From contig CM037473.1 of the NCBI GenBank assembly GCA_021014325.1, positions 14,508,696 through 14,572,695 on the forward strand: a stretch of 64,000 bases of DNA. Direction: 5' to 3'. The translations under genes were made by a program, and so were the position numbers. Source of the DNA: Plazaster borealis (Eukaryota; Echinodermata; Asteroidea; Forcipulatida; Labidiasteridae). The notes below the pieces were generated by a model. It saw nothing but the letters and a program-made list of their open reading frames with translations. It was not told the origin of the DNA and searched no databases. Positions 34,101-49,000 of this stretch are shown here, piece by piece; within the stretch, counting starts at the first letter, position 1; each line of letters opens with the position of its first letter.

Positions 34101-37100
34101 TCTCCATACCGGAAATGACCAGCAAGTGGGGATACTCAGAATGCTCCTCAAAAGCATGTTTAATGGGATTTTTGTACACAAAGCTATCAAAGATTGAAAT
34201 ACAAAGTAAGGACGGCCAAATCACCCTCAGAAAAACGCTGGATTTGTACAAGTTTTATACCATTGGAAAGCCCATCTCAAGGGCTCTCTCCTCGTCCTCT
34301 TTTGTTTCTGTGACGATTTTCTAAGCGAGGCGAGCGGCCAGGATGTGGGGTTACTACCACCACCAACCGGGGCTACGTATGAACACAAGCAAGGCATTTC
34401 CTGCCGAATAATGGTTTGAAACAAATTCTGCGCTATGTTTGACAATAACTCCGGAACTAAGCATGCTAGAGACACAAAATTTGTATCAAACTCTGCCTCC
34501 CATATCCCTGAATCCGAAAATCAATTTTTATGGTCACTTTGTGCCATCTCCATACCGGAAATGACCAGCAAGTGGGGATACTCAGAATGCTCCTCAAATC
34601 ATGTTCAATGGGATTTTGTACACAAAGCTATTAACGAGAGAAATACAAAGTAAGGACGGCCAAATCACCCTCAGAAAAACGCTGGATTTGTACAAGTTTT
34701 ATACCATTGGAAAGCCCATCTCAAGGGCTCTCTCCTCGTTGTAGTTTTGTTTCTGTGACGATTTTTGTAGGCGAGGCGAGCGGCCAGGATGTGGGGTTAC
34801 TATCACCACCAACCGGGGCTACGTATGAACACAAGCAAGGCATTTCCTGCCGAATAATGGTTTGAAACAAATTCTGCGCTATGTTTGACAATAACTCCGG
34901 AACTAAGCATGCTACAGACACAAAATTTATATCAAACTCTGCCTCCCATATCCCTGAATCTGAAAATCGACTTTTTATGGTCACTTTGTGCCATCTCCAT
35001 ACCGGAAATGACCAGCAAGCGGGGATACTCAGAATGCTCGTCAAAAGCATGTTCAATGCGTTTTTGTACACAAAGCTTACAAAGAGAGAAATACAAAGTA
35101 AGGACGGCCAAATCACCCTCAGAAAAACGCTGGATTTGCACAGGTTTTATACCATTGGAAAGCCCATCTCAAGGGCTCTGTTCTCGTCCTAGTTTTGTTT
35201 CTTTGACGATTTTCTAGGCGAGGCGAGCGGCCAGGATGCAGGGTTACTACCACCACCAACCGGGGCTACGTATGAACACAAGCAAGGCATTTCCTGCCGA
35301 ATAATGGTTTGAAACAAATTCTGCGCTATGTTTGACAATAACTCCGGAACTAAGCATGCTAGAGACACAAAATTTATATCAAACTCTGCCTCCCATATCC
35401 CTGAATCCGAAAATCAATTTTTTATGGTCACTTTGTGCCATCTCCATACCGGAAATGACCAGCAAGTGGGGATACTCAGAATGCTCCTCAAAAGCATGTT
35501 CAATGGGATTTTGTACACAAAGCTATCAAAGAGAGAAATACAAAGTAAGGACGGCCAAATCACCCTCGGAAAAACGCTGGATTTGCACAAGTTTTATACC
35601 ATTGAAAGGCCCATCTCAAGGGCTCTCTTTTCGTTGTAGTTTTGTTTCTTTGACAAATTTCTAGGCGAGGCGAGCGGCCAGAATGCAGGGTTACTACCAC
35701 CACCAACCGGGGCTACGTATGAACACAAGCAAGGCATTTCCTGCCGAATAATGGTTTGAAACAAATTCTGCGCTATGTTTGACAATAACTCCGGAACTAA
35801 GCATGCTAGAGACACAAAATTTATATCAAACTCTGCCTCCCATATCCCTGAATCCGAAAATCGAATTTTAATGGTCACTTTGTGCCATCTCCATACCGGA
35901 ATTGACCAGCAAGCGGGGATACTCAGAATGCTCCTCAAAAGCATGTTTAATGGGATTTTTGTACACAAAGCTATCAAAGATTGAAATACAAAGTAAGGAC
36001 GGCCAAATCACCCTCAGAAAAACGCTGGATTTGTACAAGTTTTATACCATTGGAAAGTCCATCTCAACGGCTCTCTCCTCGTTTTAGTTTTGTTTCTGTG
36101 ACGATTTTCTAAGCGAGGCGAGCGGCCAGGATGTGGGGTTACTACCACCACCAACCGGGGCTACGTATGAACACAAGCAAGGCATTTCCTGCCGAATAAT
36201 GGTTTGAAACAAATTCTGCGCTATGTTTGACAATAACTCCGGAACTAAGCATGCTAGAGACACAAAATTTATATCAAACTCTGCTTCCCAAATCCCTGAA
36301 TCCGAAAATCAATTTTTTATGGTCACTTTGTGCCATCTCCATACCGGAAATGACCAGCAAGCGGGGATACTCAGAATGCTCCTCGAATCATGTTCAATGG
36401 GATTTTTGTACACAAAGCTATCAACGAGAGAAATACAAAGTAAGGACGGCCAAATCACCCTCATAAAAACGCTGGATTTGTACAAGTTTTATACCATTGG
36501 AAAGCCCATCTCAAGGGCTCTGTTCTCGTCCTAGTTTTGTTTCTGTGACGATTTTCTAGGCGAGGCGAGCGGCCAGGATGTGGGGTTACTATCACCACCA
36601 ACCGGGGCTACGTATGAACACAAGCAAGGCATTTCCTGCCGAATAATGGTTTGAAACAAATTCTGCGCTATGTTTGACAATAACTCCGGAACTAAGCATG
36701 CTAGAGACACAAAATTTATATCAAACTCTGCCTCCCATATCCCTGAATCCGAAAATCAATTTTTATGGTCACTTTGTGCCATCTCCATACCGGAAATGAC
36801 CAGCAAGTGGGGATACTCAGAATGCTCCTCAAAAGCATGTTCAATGGGATTTTTGTACACAAAGCTATCAAAGATTGAAATACAAAGTAAGGACGGCCAA
36901 ATCACCCTCAGAAAAACGCTGGATTTGTACAAGTTTTATACCATTGGAAAGCCCATCTCAAGGGCTCTGTTCTCGTTCTATTTTTGTTTCTGTGACGATT
37001 TTCTAAGCGAGGCGAGCGGCCAGGATGTGGGGTTACTACCACCACCAACCGGGGCTACGTATGAACACAAGCAAGGCATTTCCTGCCGAATAATGGTTTG

Positions 37101-39353
37101 AAACAAATTCTGCGCTATGTTTGACAATAACTCCGGAACTAAGCATGCTAGAGACACAAAATTTATATCAAACTCTGCCTCCCATATCCCTGAATCCGAA
37201 AATCAATTTTTTATGGTCACTTTGTGCCATCTCCATACCGGAAATGACCAGCAAGTGGGGATACTCAGAATGCTCCTCAAATCATGTTCAATGGGATTTT
37301 TGTACACAAAGCTATCAACGAGAGAAATACAAAGTAAGGACGGCCAAATCACCCTCAGAAAAACGCTGGATTTGTACAAGTTTTATACCATTTGAAAGCC
37401 CATCTCAAGGGCTCTCTCCTCGTCCTAGTTTTGTTTCTGTGACGATTTTCTAAGCGAGGCGAGCGGCCAGGATGTGGGGTTACTACCACCACCAACCGGG
37501 GCTACGTATGAACACAAGCAAGGCATTTCCTGCCGAATAATGGTTTGAAACAAATTCTGCGCTATGTTTGACAATAACTCCGGAACTAAGCATGCTAGAG
37601 ACACAAAATTTATATCAAACTCTGCCTCCCATATCCCTGAATCCGAAAATCAATTTTTATGGTCACTTTGTGCCATCTCCATACCGGAAATGACCAGCAA
37701 GTGGGGATACTCAGAATGCTCCTCAAAAGCATGTTCAATGGGTATTTTGTACACAAAGCTATCAAAGATTGAAATACAAAGTAAGGACGGCCAAATCACC
37801 CTCAGAAAAACGCTGGATTTGTACAAGTTTTATACCATTGGAAAGCCCATCTCAAGGGCTCTCTCCTCGTCCTAGTTTTGTTTCTGTGACGATTTTCTAA
37901 GCGAGGCGAGCGGCCAGGATGTGGGGTTACTACCACCACCAACCGGGGCTACGTATGAACACAAGCAAGGCATTTCCTGCCGAATAATGGTTTGAAACAA
38001 ATTCTGCGCTATGTTTGACAATAACTCCGGAACTAAGCATGCTAGAGACACAAAATTTATATCAAACTCTGCCTCCCATATCCCTGAATCCGAAAATCAA
38101 TTTTTTATGGTCACTTTGTGCCATCTCCATACCGGAAATGACCAGCAAGTGGGGATACTCAGAATGCTCCTCAAATCATGTTCAATGGGATTTTTGTACA
38201 CAAAGCTATCAAAGAGAGAAATACAAAGTAAGGACGGCCAAATCACCCTCAGAAAAACGCTGGATTTGTACAAGTTTTATACCATTGGAAAGCCCATCTC
38301 AAGGGCTCTCTCCTCGTCCTAGTTTTGTTTCTGTGACGATTTTCTAGGCGAGGCGAGCGGCCAGGATGTGGGGTTACTATCACCACCAACCGGGGCTACG
38401 TATGAACACAAGCAAGGCATTTCCTGCCGAATAATGGTTTGAAACAAATTCTGCGCTATGTTTGACAATAACTCCGGAACTAAGCATGCTAGAGACACAA
38501 AATTTATATCAAACTCTGCCTCCCATATCCCTGAATCTGAAAATCGACTTTTTATGGTCACTTTGTGCCATCTCCATACCGGAAATGACCAGCAAGTGGG
38601 GATACTCAGAATGCTCCTCAAAAGCATGTTCAATGCGATTTTTGTACACAAAGCTTACAAAGAGAGAAATACAAAGTAAGGACGGCCAAATCACCCTCAG
38701 AAAAACGCTGGATTTGCACAGGTTTTATACCATTGGAAAGCCCATCTCAAGGGCTCTGTTCTCGTCCTAGTTTTGTTTCTTTGACGATTTTCTAGGCGAG
38801 GCGAGCGGCCAGGATGCAGGGTTACTACCACCACCAACCGGGGCTACGTATGAACACAAGGAAGGCATTTCCTGCCGAATAATGGTTTGAAACAAATTCT
38901 GCGCTATGTTTGACAATAACTCCGGAACTAAGCATGCTAGAGACACAAAATTTATATCAAACTCTGCCTCCCATATCCCTGAATCCGAAAATCAATTTTT
39001 TATGGTCACTTTGTGCCATCTCCATACCGGAAATGACCAGCAAGTGGGGATACTCAGAATGCTCCTCAAAAGCATGTTCAATGGGATTTTTGTACACAAA
39101 GCTATCAAAGATTGAAATACAAAGTAAGGACGGCCAAATCACCCTCAGAAAAACGCTGGATTTGTACAAGTTTTATACCATTGGAAAGCCCATCTCAAGG
39201 GCTCTGTTCTCGTCCTATTTTTGTTTCTGTGACGATTTTCTAAGCGAGGCGAGCGGCCAGGATGTGGGGTTACTACCACCACCAACCGGGGCTACGTATG
39301 AACACAAGCAAGGCATTTCCTGCCGAATAATGGTTTGAAACAAATTCTGCGCT

Positions 39354-40679
39354 ATGTTTGACAATAACTCCGGAACTAAGCATGCTAGAGACACAAAATT
39401 TATACCAAACTCTGCCTCCCATATCCCTAAATCCGAAAATCGAATTTTTATGGTCACTTTGTGCCATCTCCATACCGGAAATGACCAGCAAGCGGGGATA
39501 CTCAGAATGCTCCTCAAATCATGTTCAATGGGATTTTTGTACACAAAGCTATCAACGAGAGAAATACAAAGTAAGGACGGCCAAACCACCCTCAGAAAAA
39601 CGCTGGATTTGTACAAGTTTTATACAATTGGAAAGCCCATCTCAAGGGCTCTCTTCTCGTCTTATTTTTGTTTCTGTGACGATTTTCTAGGCGAGGCGAG
39701 CGGCCAGGATGTGGGGTTACTATCACCACCAACCGGGGCTACGTATGAACACAAGCAAGGCATTTCCTGCCGAATAATGGTTTGAAACAAATTCTGCGCT
39801 ATGTTTGACAATAACTCCGGAACTAAGCATGCTAGAGACACAAAATTTATATCAAACTCTGCCTCCCATATCCCTGAATCCGAAAATCAATTTTTATGGT
39901 CACTTTGTGCCATCTCCATACCGGAAATGACCAGCAAGTGGGGATACTCAGAATGCTCCTCAAAAGCATGTTTAATGGGATTTTTGTACACAAAGCTATC
40001 AAAGATTGAAATACAAAGTAAGGACGGCCAAATCACCCTCAGAAAAACGCTGGATTTGTACAAGTTTTATACCATTGGAAAGCCCATCTCAAGGGCTCTC
40101 TCCTCGTCTTCTTTTTGTTTCTGTGACGATTTTCTAAGCGAGGCGAGCGGCCAGGATGTGGGGTTACTACCACCACCAACCGGGGCTACGTATGAACACA
40201 AGCAAGGCATTTCCTGCCGAATAATGGTTTGAAACAAATTCTGCGCTATGTTTGACAATAACTCCGGAACTAAGCATGCTAGAGACACAAAATTTATATC
40301 AAACTCTGCCTCCCAAATCCCTGAATCCGAAAATCAATTTTTTATGGTCACTTTGTGCCATCTCCATACCGGAAATGACCAGCAAGTGGGGATACTCAGA
40401 ATGCTCCTCGAATCATGTTCAATGGGATTTTTGTACACAAAGCTATCAACGAGAGAAATACAAAGTAAGGACGGCCAAATCACCCTCAGAAAAACGCTGG
40501 ATTTGTACAAGTTTTATACCATTGGAAAGCCCATCTCAAGGGCTCTCTGCTCGTCCTATTTTTGTTTCTGTGACGATTTTCTAGGCGAGGCGAGCGGCCA
40601 GGATGTGGGGTTACTATCACCACCAACCGGGGCTACGTATGAACACAAGCAAGGCATTTCCTGCCGAATAATGGTTTGA
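39354..40679 (+). other. Three consecutive 143-codon open frames, one per satellite monomer
   Basis: Open frames at 39354-39785, 39801-40232 and 40248-40679 are in one frame, each covering 143 of the 149 codons of a 447-bp monomer. They are separated by a TGA and five sense codons. They exist because the usual TAG in 'cctagttttg' is changed (to 'cttattttt', 'cttctttttg' and 'cctattttt'). Peptides begin MFDNNSG and end GISCRIMV. They resemble no family I know. The first and third read a different middle frame from the second, because they have a longer T run near the centre and a shorter A stretch afterwards. Protein coding is doubtful. Confidence 0.15.
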
Positions 40680-42484
40680 AACAAATTCTGCGCTATGTTT
40701 GACAATAACTCCGGAACTAAGCATGCTAGAGACACAAAATTTATATCAAACTCTGCCTCCCATATCCCTGAATCCGAAAATCGACTTTTTATGGTCACTT
40801 TGTGCCATCTCCATACCGGAAATGACCAGCAAGTGGGGATACTCAGAATGCTCCTCAAAAGCATGTTCAATGTGATTTTTGTACACAAAGCTTACAAAGA
40901 GAGAAATACAAAGTAAGGACGGCCAAATCAACCTCGGAAAAACGCTGGATTTGCACAAGTTTTATACCATTGAAAAGCCCATCTCAAGGGCTCTGTTCTC
41001 GTCCTAGCTTTGTTTCTTTGACGATTTTCTAGGCGAGGCGAGCGGCCAGGATGCAGGGTTACTACCACCACCAACCGGGGCTACGTATGAACACAAGGAA
41101 GGCATTTCCTGCCGAATAATGGTTTGAAACAAATTCTGCGCTATGTTTGACAATAACTCCGGAACTAAGCATGCTAGAGACACAAAATTTATATCAAACT
41201 CTGCCTCCCATATCCCTGAATCCGAAAATCAATTTTTTATGGTCACTTTGTGCCATCTCCATACCGGAAATGACCAGCAAGTGGGGATACTCAGAATGCT
41301 CCTCAAAAGCATGTTCAATGGGATTTTTGTACACAAAGCTATCAAAGATTGAAATACAAAGTAAGGACGGCCAAATCACCCTCAGAAAAACGCTGGATTT
41401 GTACAAGTTTTATACCATTGGAAAGCCCATCTCAAGGGCTCTGTTCTCGTCCTATTTTGTTTCTGTGACGATTTTCTAAGCGAGGCGAGCGGCCAGGATG
41501 TGGGGTTACTACCACCACCAACCGGGGCTACGTATGAACACAAGCAAGGCATTTCCTGCCGAATAATGGTTTGAAACAAATTCTGCGCTATGTTTGACAA
41601 TAACTCCGGAACTAAGCATGCTAGAGACACAAAATTTATATCAAACTCTGCCTCCCATATCCCTGAATCCGAAAATCAATTTTTTATGGTCACTTTGTGC
41701 CATCTCCATACCGGAAATGACCAGCAAGTGGGGATACTCAGAATGCTCCTCAAATCATGTTCAATGGGATTTTTGTACACAAAGCTATCAACGAGAGAAA
41801 TACAAAGTAAGGACGGCCAAATCACCCTCAGAAAAACGCTGGATTTGTACAAGTTTTATACCATTGGAAAGCCCATCTCAAGGGCTCTGTCCTCGTCCTA
41901 GTTTTGTTTCTGTGACGATTTTCTAAGCGAGGCGAGCGGCCAGGATGTGGGGTTACTACCACCACCAACCGGGGCTACGTATGAACACAAGGAAGGGATT
42001 TCCTGCCGAATAATGGTTTGAAACAAATTCTGCGCTATGTTTGACAATAACTCCGGAACTAAGCATGCTAGAGACACAAAATTTATATCAAACTCTGCCT
42101 CCCATATCCCTGAATCCGAAAATCAATTTTTTATGGTCACTTTGTGCCATCTCCATACCGGAAATGACCAGCAAGTGGGGATACTCAGAATGCTCCTCAA
42201 AAGCATGTTTAATGGGATTTTTGTACACAAAGCTATCAAAGATTGAAATACAAAGTAAGGACGGCCAAATCACCCTCAGAAAAACGCTGGATTTGTACAA
42301 GTTTTATACCATTGGAAAGCCCATCTCAAGGGCTCTCTCCTCGTCCTCTTTTTGTTTCTGTGACGATTTTCTAAGCGAGGCGAGCGGCCAGGATGTGGGG
42401 TTACTACCACCACCAACCGGGGCTACGTATGAACACAAGCAAGGCATTTCCTGCCGAATAATGGTTTGAAACAAATTCTGCGCT

Positions 42485-45400
42485 ATGTTTGACAATAACT
42501 CCGGAACTAAGCATGCTAGAGACACAAAATTTGTATCAAACTCTGCCTCCCATATCCCTGAATCCGAAAATCAATTTTTTATGGTCACTTTGTGCCATCT
42601 CCATACCGGAAATGACCAGCAAGTGGGGATACTCAGAATGCTCCTCAAATCATGTTCAATGGGATTTTTGTACACAAAGCTATTAACGAGAGAAATACAA
42701 AGTAAGGACGGCCAAATCACCCTCAGAAAAACGCTGGATTTGTACAAGTTTTATACCATTGGAAAGCCCATCTCAAGGGCTCTCTCCTCGTTGTAGTTTT
42801 GTTTCTGTGACGATTTTTGTAGGCGAGGCGAGCGGCCAGGATGTGGGGTTACTATCACCACCAACCGGGGCTACGTATGAACACAAGCAAGGCATTTCCT
42901 GCCGAATAATGGTTTGAAACAAATTCTGCGCTATGTTTGACAATAACTCCGGAACTAAGCATGCTACAGACACAAAATTTATATCAAACTCTGCCTCCCA
43001 TATCCCTGAATCTGAAAATCGACTTTTTATGGTCACTTTGTGCCATCTCCATACCGGAAATGACTAGCAAGCGGGGATACTCAGAATGCTCTTCAAAAGC
43101 ATGTTCAATGCGATTTTTGTACACAAAGCTTACAAAGAGAGAAATACAAAGTAAGGACGGCCAAATCACCCTCAGAAAAACGCTGGATTTGCACAGGTTT
43201 TATACCATTGGAAAGCCCATCTCAAGGGCTCTGTTCTCGTCCTAGTTTTGTTTCTTTGACGATTTTCTAGGCGAGGCGAGCGGCCAGGATGCAGGGTTAC
43301 TACCACCACCAACCGGGGCTACGTATGAACACAAGCAAGGCATTTCCTGCCGAATAATGGTTTGAAACAAATTCTGCGCTATGTTTGACAATAACTCCGG
43401 AACTAAGCATGCTAGAGACACAAAATTTATATCAAACTCTGCCTCCCATATCCCTGAATCCGAAAATCAATTTTTTATGGTCACTTTGTGCCATCTCCAT
43501 ACCGGAAATGACCAGCAAGTGGGGATACTCAGAATGCTCCTCAAAAGCATGTTCAATGGGATTTTTGTACACAAAGCTATCAAAGAGAGAAATACAAAGT
43601 AAGGACGGCCAAATCACCCTCGGAAAAACGCTGGATTTGCACAAGTTTTATACCATTGAAAGGCCCATCTCAAGGGCTCTCTTTTCGTTGTAGTTTTGTT
43701 TCTTTGACAAATTTCTAGGCGAGGCGAGCGGCCAGAATGCAGGGTTACTACCACCACCAACCGGGGCTACGTATGAACACAAGCAAGGCATTTCCTGCCG
43801 AATAATGGTTTGAAACAAATTCTGCGCTATGTTTGACAATAACTCCGGAACTAAGCATGCTAGAGACACAAAATTTATATCAAACTCTGCCTCCCATATC
43901 CCTGAATCCGAAAATCGACTTTTTATGGTCACTTTGTGCCATCTCCATACCGGAAATGACCAGCAAGTTGGGATACTCAGAATGCTCCTCAAAAGCATGT
44001 TTAATGGGATTTTGTACACAAAGCTATCAAAGATTGAAATACAAAGTAAGGACGGCCAAATCACCCTCAGAAAAACGCTGGATTTGTACAAGTTTTATAC
44101 CATTGGAAAGTCCATCTCAACGGCTCTCTCCTCGTCCTATTTTTGTTTCTGTGACGATTTTCTAAGCGAGGCGAGCGGCCAGGATGTGGGGTTACTACCA
44201 CCACCAACCGGGGCTACGTATGAACACAAGCAAGGCATTTCCTGCCGAATAATGGTTTGAAACAAATTCTGCGCTATGTTTGACAATAACTCCGGAACTA
44301 AGCATGCTAGAGACACAACATTTATATCAAACTCTGCTTCCCAAATCCCTGAATCCGAAAATCAATTTTTTATGGTCACTTTGTGCCATCTCCATACCGG
44401 AAATGACCAGCAAGCGGGGATACTCAGAATGCTCCTCGAATCATGTTCAATGGGATTTTTGTACACAAAGCTATCAACGAGAGAAATACAAAGTAAGGAC
44501 GGCCAAATCACCCTCATAAAAACGCTGGATTTGTACAAGTTTTATACCATTGGAAAGCCCATCTCAAGGGCTCTCTCCTCGTCCTAGTTTTGTTTCTGTG
44601 ACGATTTTCTAGGCGAGGCGAGCGGCCAGGATGTGGGGTTACTATCACCACCAACCGGGGCTACGTATGAACACAAGCAAGGCATTTCCTGCCGAATAAT
44701 GGTTTGAAACAAATTCTGCGCTATGTTTGACAATAACTCCGGAACTAAGCATGCTAGAGACACAAAATTTATATCAAACTCTGCCTCCCATATCCCTGAA
44801 TCCGAAAATCAATTTTTTATGGTCACTTTGTGCCATCTCCATACCGGAAATGACCAGCAAGTGGGGATACTCAGAATGCTCCTCAAAAGCATGTTCAATG
44901 GGATTTTTGTACACAAAGCTATCAAAGATTGAAATACAAAGTAAGGACGGCCAAATCACCCTCAGAAAAACGCTGGATTTGTACAAGTTTTATACCATTG
45001 GAAAGCCCATCTCAAGGGCTCTGTTCTCGTTCTATTTTTGTTTCCGTGACGATTTTCTAAGCGAGGCGAGCGGCCAGGATGTGGGGTTACTACCACCACC
45101 AACCGGGGCTACGTATGAACACAAGCAAGGCATTTCCTGCCGAATAATGGTTTGAAACAAATTCTGCGCTATGTTTGACAATAACTCCGGAACTAAGCAT
45201 GCTAGAGACACAAAATTTATATCAAACTCTGCCTCCCATATCCCTGAATCCGAAAATCAATTTTTTATGGTCACTTTGTGCCATCTCCATACCGGAAATG
45301 ACCAGCAAGTGGGGATACTCAGAATGCTCCTCAAATCATGTTCAATGGGATTTTTGTACACAAAGCTATCAACGAGAGAAATACAAAGTAAGGACGGCCA

Positions 45401-46065
45401 AATCACCCTCAGAAAAACGCTGGATTTGTACAAGTTTTATACCATTGGAAAGTCCATCTCAACGGCTCTCTCCTCGTCGTAGTTTTGTTTCTGTGACGAT
45501 TTTCTAAGCGAGGCGAGCGGCCAGGATGTGGGGTTACTACCACCACCAACCGGGGCTACGTATGAACACAAGCAAGGCATTTCCTGCCGAATAATGGTTT
45601 GAAACAAATTCTGCGCTATGTTTGACAATAACTCCGGAACTAAGCATGCTAGAGACACAAAATTTATATCAAACTCTGCCTCCCATATCCCTGAATCCGA
45701 AAATCAATTTTTTATGGTCACTTTGTGCCATCTCCATACCGGAAATGACCAGCAAGTGGGGATACTCAGAATGCTCCTCAAAAGCATGTTCAATGGGATT
45801 TTTGTACACAAAGCTATCAAAGATTGAAATACAAAGTAAGGACGGCCAAATCACCCTCAGAAAAACGCTGGATTTGTACAAGTTTTATACCATTGGAAAG
45901 CCCATCTCAAGGGCTCTCTCCTCGTCCTAGTTTTGTTTCTGTGACGATTTTCTAAGCGAGGCGAGCGGCCAGGATGTGGGGTTACTACCACCACCAACCG
46001 GGGCTACGTATGAACACAAGCAAGGCATTTCCTGCCGAATAATGGTTTGAAACAAATTCTGCGCT
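42485..46065 (+). repeat. Higher-order repeat unit (8 monomers, 3581 bp), copy a
   Basis: Monomers start at 42485, 42933, 43381, 43829, 44276, 44723, 45171 and 45618. Each has a near twin 3581 bp downstream at 46066-49646. Private differences include 'tttccgtgacg' near 45042 and the one-base-shorter T run at about 44010. Confidence 0.85.
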
Positions 46066-49000
46066 ATGTTTGACAATAACTCCGGAACTAAGCATGCTAG
46101 AGACACAAAATTTGTATCAAACTCTGCCTCCCATATCCCTGAATCCGAAAATCAATTTTTTATGGTCACTTTGTGCCATCTCCATACCGGAAATGACCAG
46201 CAAGTGGGGATACTCAGAATGCTCCTCAAATCATGTTCAATGGGATTTTTGTACACAAAGCTATTAACGAGAGAAATACAAAGTAAGGACGGCCAAATCA
46301 CCCTCAGAAAAACGCTGGATTTGTACAAGTTTTATACCATTGGAAAGCCCATCTCAAGGGCTCTCTCCTCGTTGTAGTTTTGTTTCTGTGACGATTTTTG
46401 TAGGCGAGGCGAGCGGCCAGGATGTGGGGTTACTATCACCACCAACCGGGGCTACGTATGAACACAAGCAAGGCATTTCCTGCCGAATAATGGTTTGAAA
46501 CAAATTCTGCGCTATGTTTGACAATAACTCCGGAACTAAGCATGCTAGAGACACAAAATTTATATCAAACTCTGCCTCCCATATCCCTGAATCTGAAAAT
46601 CGACTTTTTATGGTCACTTTGTGCCATCTCCATACCGGAAATGACCAGCAAGCGGGGATACTCAGAATGCTCCTCAAAAGCATGTTCAATGCGATTTTTG
46701 TACACAAAGCTTACAAAGAGAGAAATACAAAGTAAGGACGGCCAAATCACCCTCAGAAAAACGCTGGATTTGCACAAGTTTTATACCATTGGAAAGCCCA
46801 TCTCAAGGGCTCTGTTCTCGTCCTAGTTTTGTTTCTTTGACGATTTTCTAGGCGAGGCGAGCGGCCAGGATGCAGGGTTACTACCACCACCAACCGGGGC
46901 TACGTATGAACACAAGCAAGGCATTTCCTGCCGAATAATGGTTTGAAACAAATTCTGCGCTATGTTTGACAATAACTCCGGAACTAAGCATGCTAGAGAC
47001 ACAAAATTTATATCAAACTCTGCCTCCCATATCCCTGAATCCGAAAATCAATTTTTTATGGTCACTTTGTGCCATCTCCATACCGGAAATGACCAGCAAG
47101 TGGGGATACTCAGAATGCTCCTCAAAAGCATGTTCAATGGGATTTTTGTACACAAAGCTATCAAAGAGAGAAATACAAAGTAAGGACGGCCAAATCACCC
47201 TCGGAAAAACGCTGGATTTGCACAAGTTTTATACCATTGAAAAGCCCATCTCAAGGGCTCTCTTCTCGTTGTAGTTTTGTTTCTTTGACGATTTTCTAGG
47301 CGAGGCGAGCGGCCAGAATGCAGGGTTACTACCACCACCAACCGGGGCTACGTATGAACACAAGCAAGGCATTTCCTGCCGAATAATGGTTTGAAACAAA
47401 TTCTGCGCTATGTTTGACAATAACTCCGGAACTAAGCATGCTAGAGACACAAAATTTATATCAAACTCTGCCTCCCATATCCCTGAATCCGAAAATCGAC
47501 TTTTTATGGTCACTTTGTGCCATCTCCATACCGGAAATGACCAGCAAGTTGGGATACTCAGAATGCTCCTCAAAAGCATGTTTAATGGGATTTTTGTACA
47601 CAAAGCTATCAAAGATTGAAATACAAAGTAAGGACGGCCAAATCACCCTCAGAAAAACGCTGGATTTGTACAAGTTTTATACCATTGGAAAGTCCATCTC
47701 AACGGCTCTCTCCTCGTCCTATTTTTGTTTCTGTGACGATTTTCTAAGCGAGGCGAGCGGCCAGGATGTGGGGTTACTACCACCACCAACCGGGGCTACG
47801 TATGAACACAAGCAAGGCATTTCCTGCCGAATAATGGTTTGAAACAAATTCTGCGCTATGTTTGACAATAACTCCGGAACTAAGCATGCTAGAGACACAA
47901 AATTTATATCAAACTCTGCTTCCCAAATCCCTGAATCCGAAAATCAATTTTTTATGGTCACTTTGTGCCATCTCCATACCGGAAATGACCAGCAAGTGGG
48001 GATACTCAGAATGCTCCTCGAATCATGTTCAATGGGATTTTTGTACACAAAGCTATCAACGAGAGAAATACAAAGTAAGGACGGCCAAATCACCCTCATA
48101 AAAACGCTGGATTTGTACAAGTTTTATACCATTGGAAAGCCCATCTCAAGGGCTCTCTCCTCGTCCTAGTTTTGTTTCTGTGACGATTTTCTAGGCGAGG
48201 CGAGCGGCCAGGATGTGGGGTTACTATCACCACCAACCGGGGCTACGTATGAACACAAGCAAGGCATTTCCTGCCGAATAATGGTTTGAAACAAATTCTG
48301 CGCTATGTTTGACAATAACTCCGGAACTAAGCATGCTAGAGACACAAAATTTATATCAAACTCTGCCTCCCATATCCCTGAATCCGAAAATCAATTTTTT
48401 ATGGTCACTTTGTGCCATCTCCATACCGGAAATGACCAGCAAGTGGGGATACTCAGAATGCTCCTCAAAAGCATGTTCAATGGGATTTTTGTACACAAAG
48501 CTATCAAAGATTGAAATACAAAGTAAGGACGGCCAAATCACCCTCAGAAAAACGCTGGATTTGTACAAGTTTTATACCATTGGAAAGCCCATCTCAAGGG
48601 CTCTGTTCTCGTTCTATTTTTGTTTCTGTGACGATTTTCTAAGCGAGGCGAGCGGCCAGGATGTGGGGTTACTACCACCACCAACCGGGGCTACGTATGA
48701 ACACAAGCAAGGCATTTCCTGCCGAATAATGGTTTGAAACAAATTCTGCGCTATGTTTGACAATAACTCCGGAACTAAGCATGCTAGAGACACAAAATTT
48801 ATATCAAACTCTGCCTCCCATATCCCTGAATCCGAAAATCAATTTTTTATGGTCACTTTGTGCCATCTCCATACCGGAAATGACCAGCAAGTGGGGATAC
48901 TCAGAATGCTCCTCAAATCATGTTCAATGGGATTTTTGTACACAAAGCTATCAACGAGAGAAATACAAAGTAAGGACGGCCAAATCACCCTCAGAAAAAC

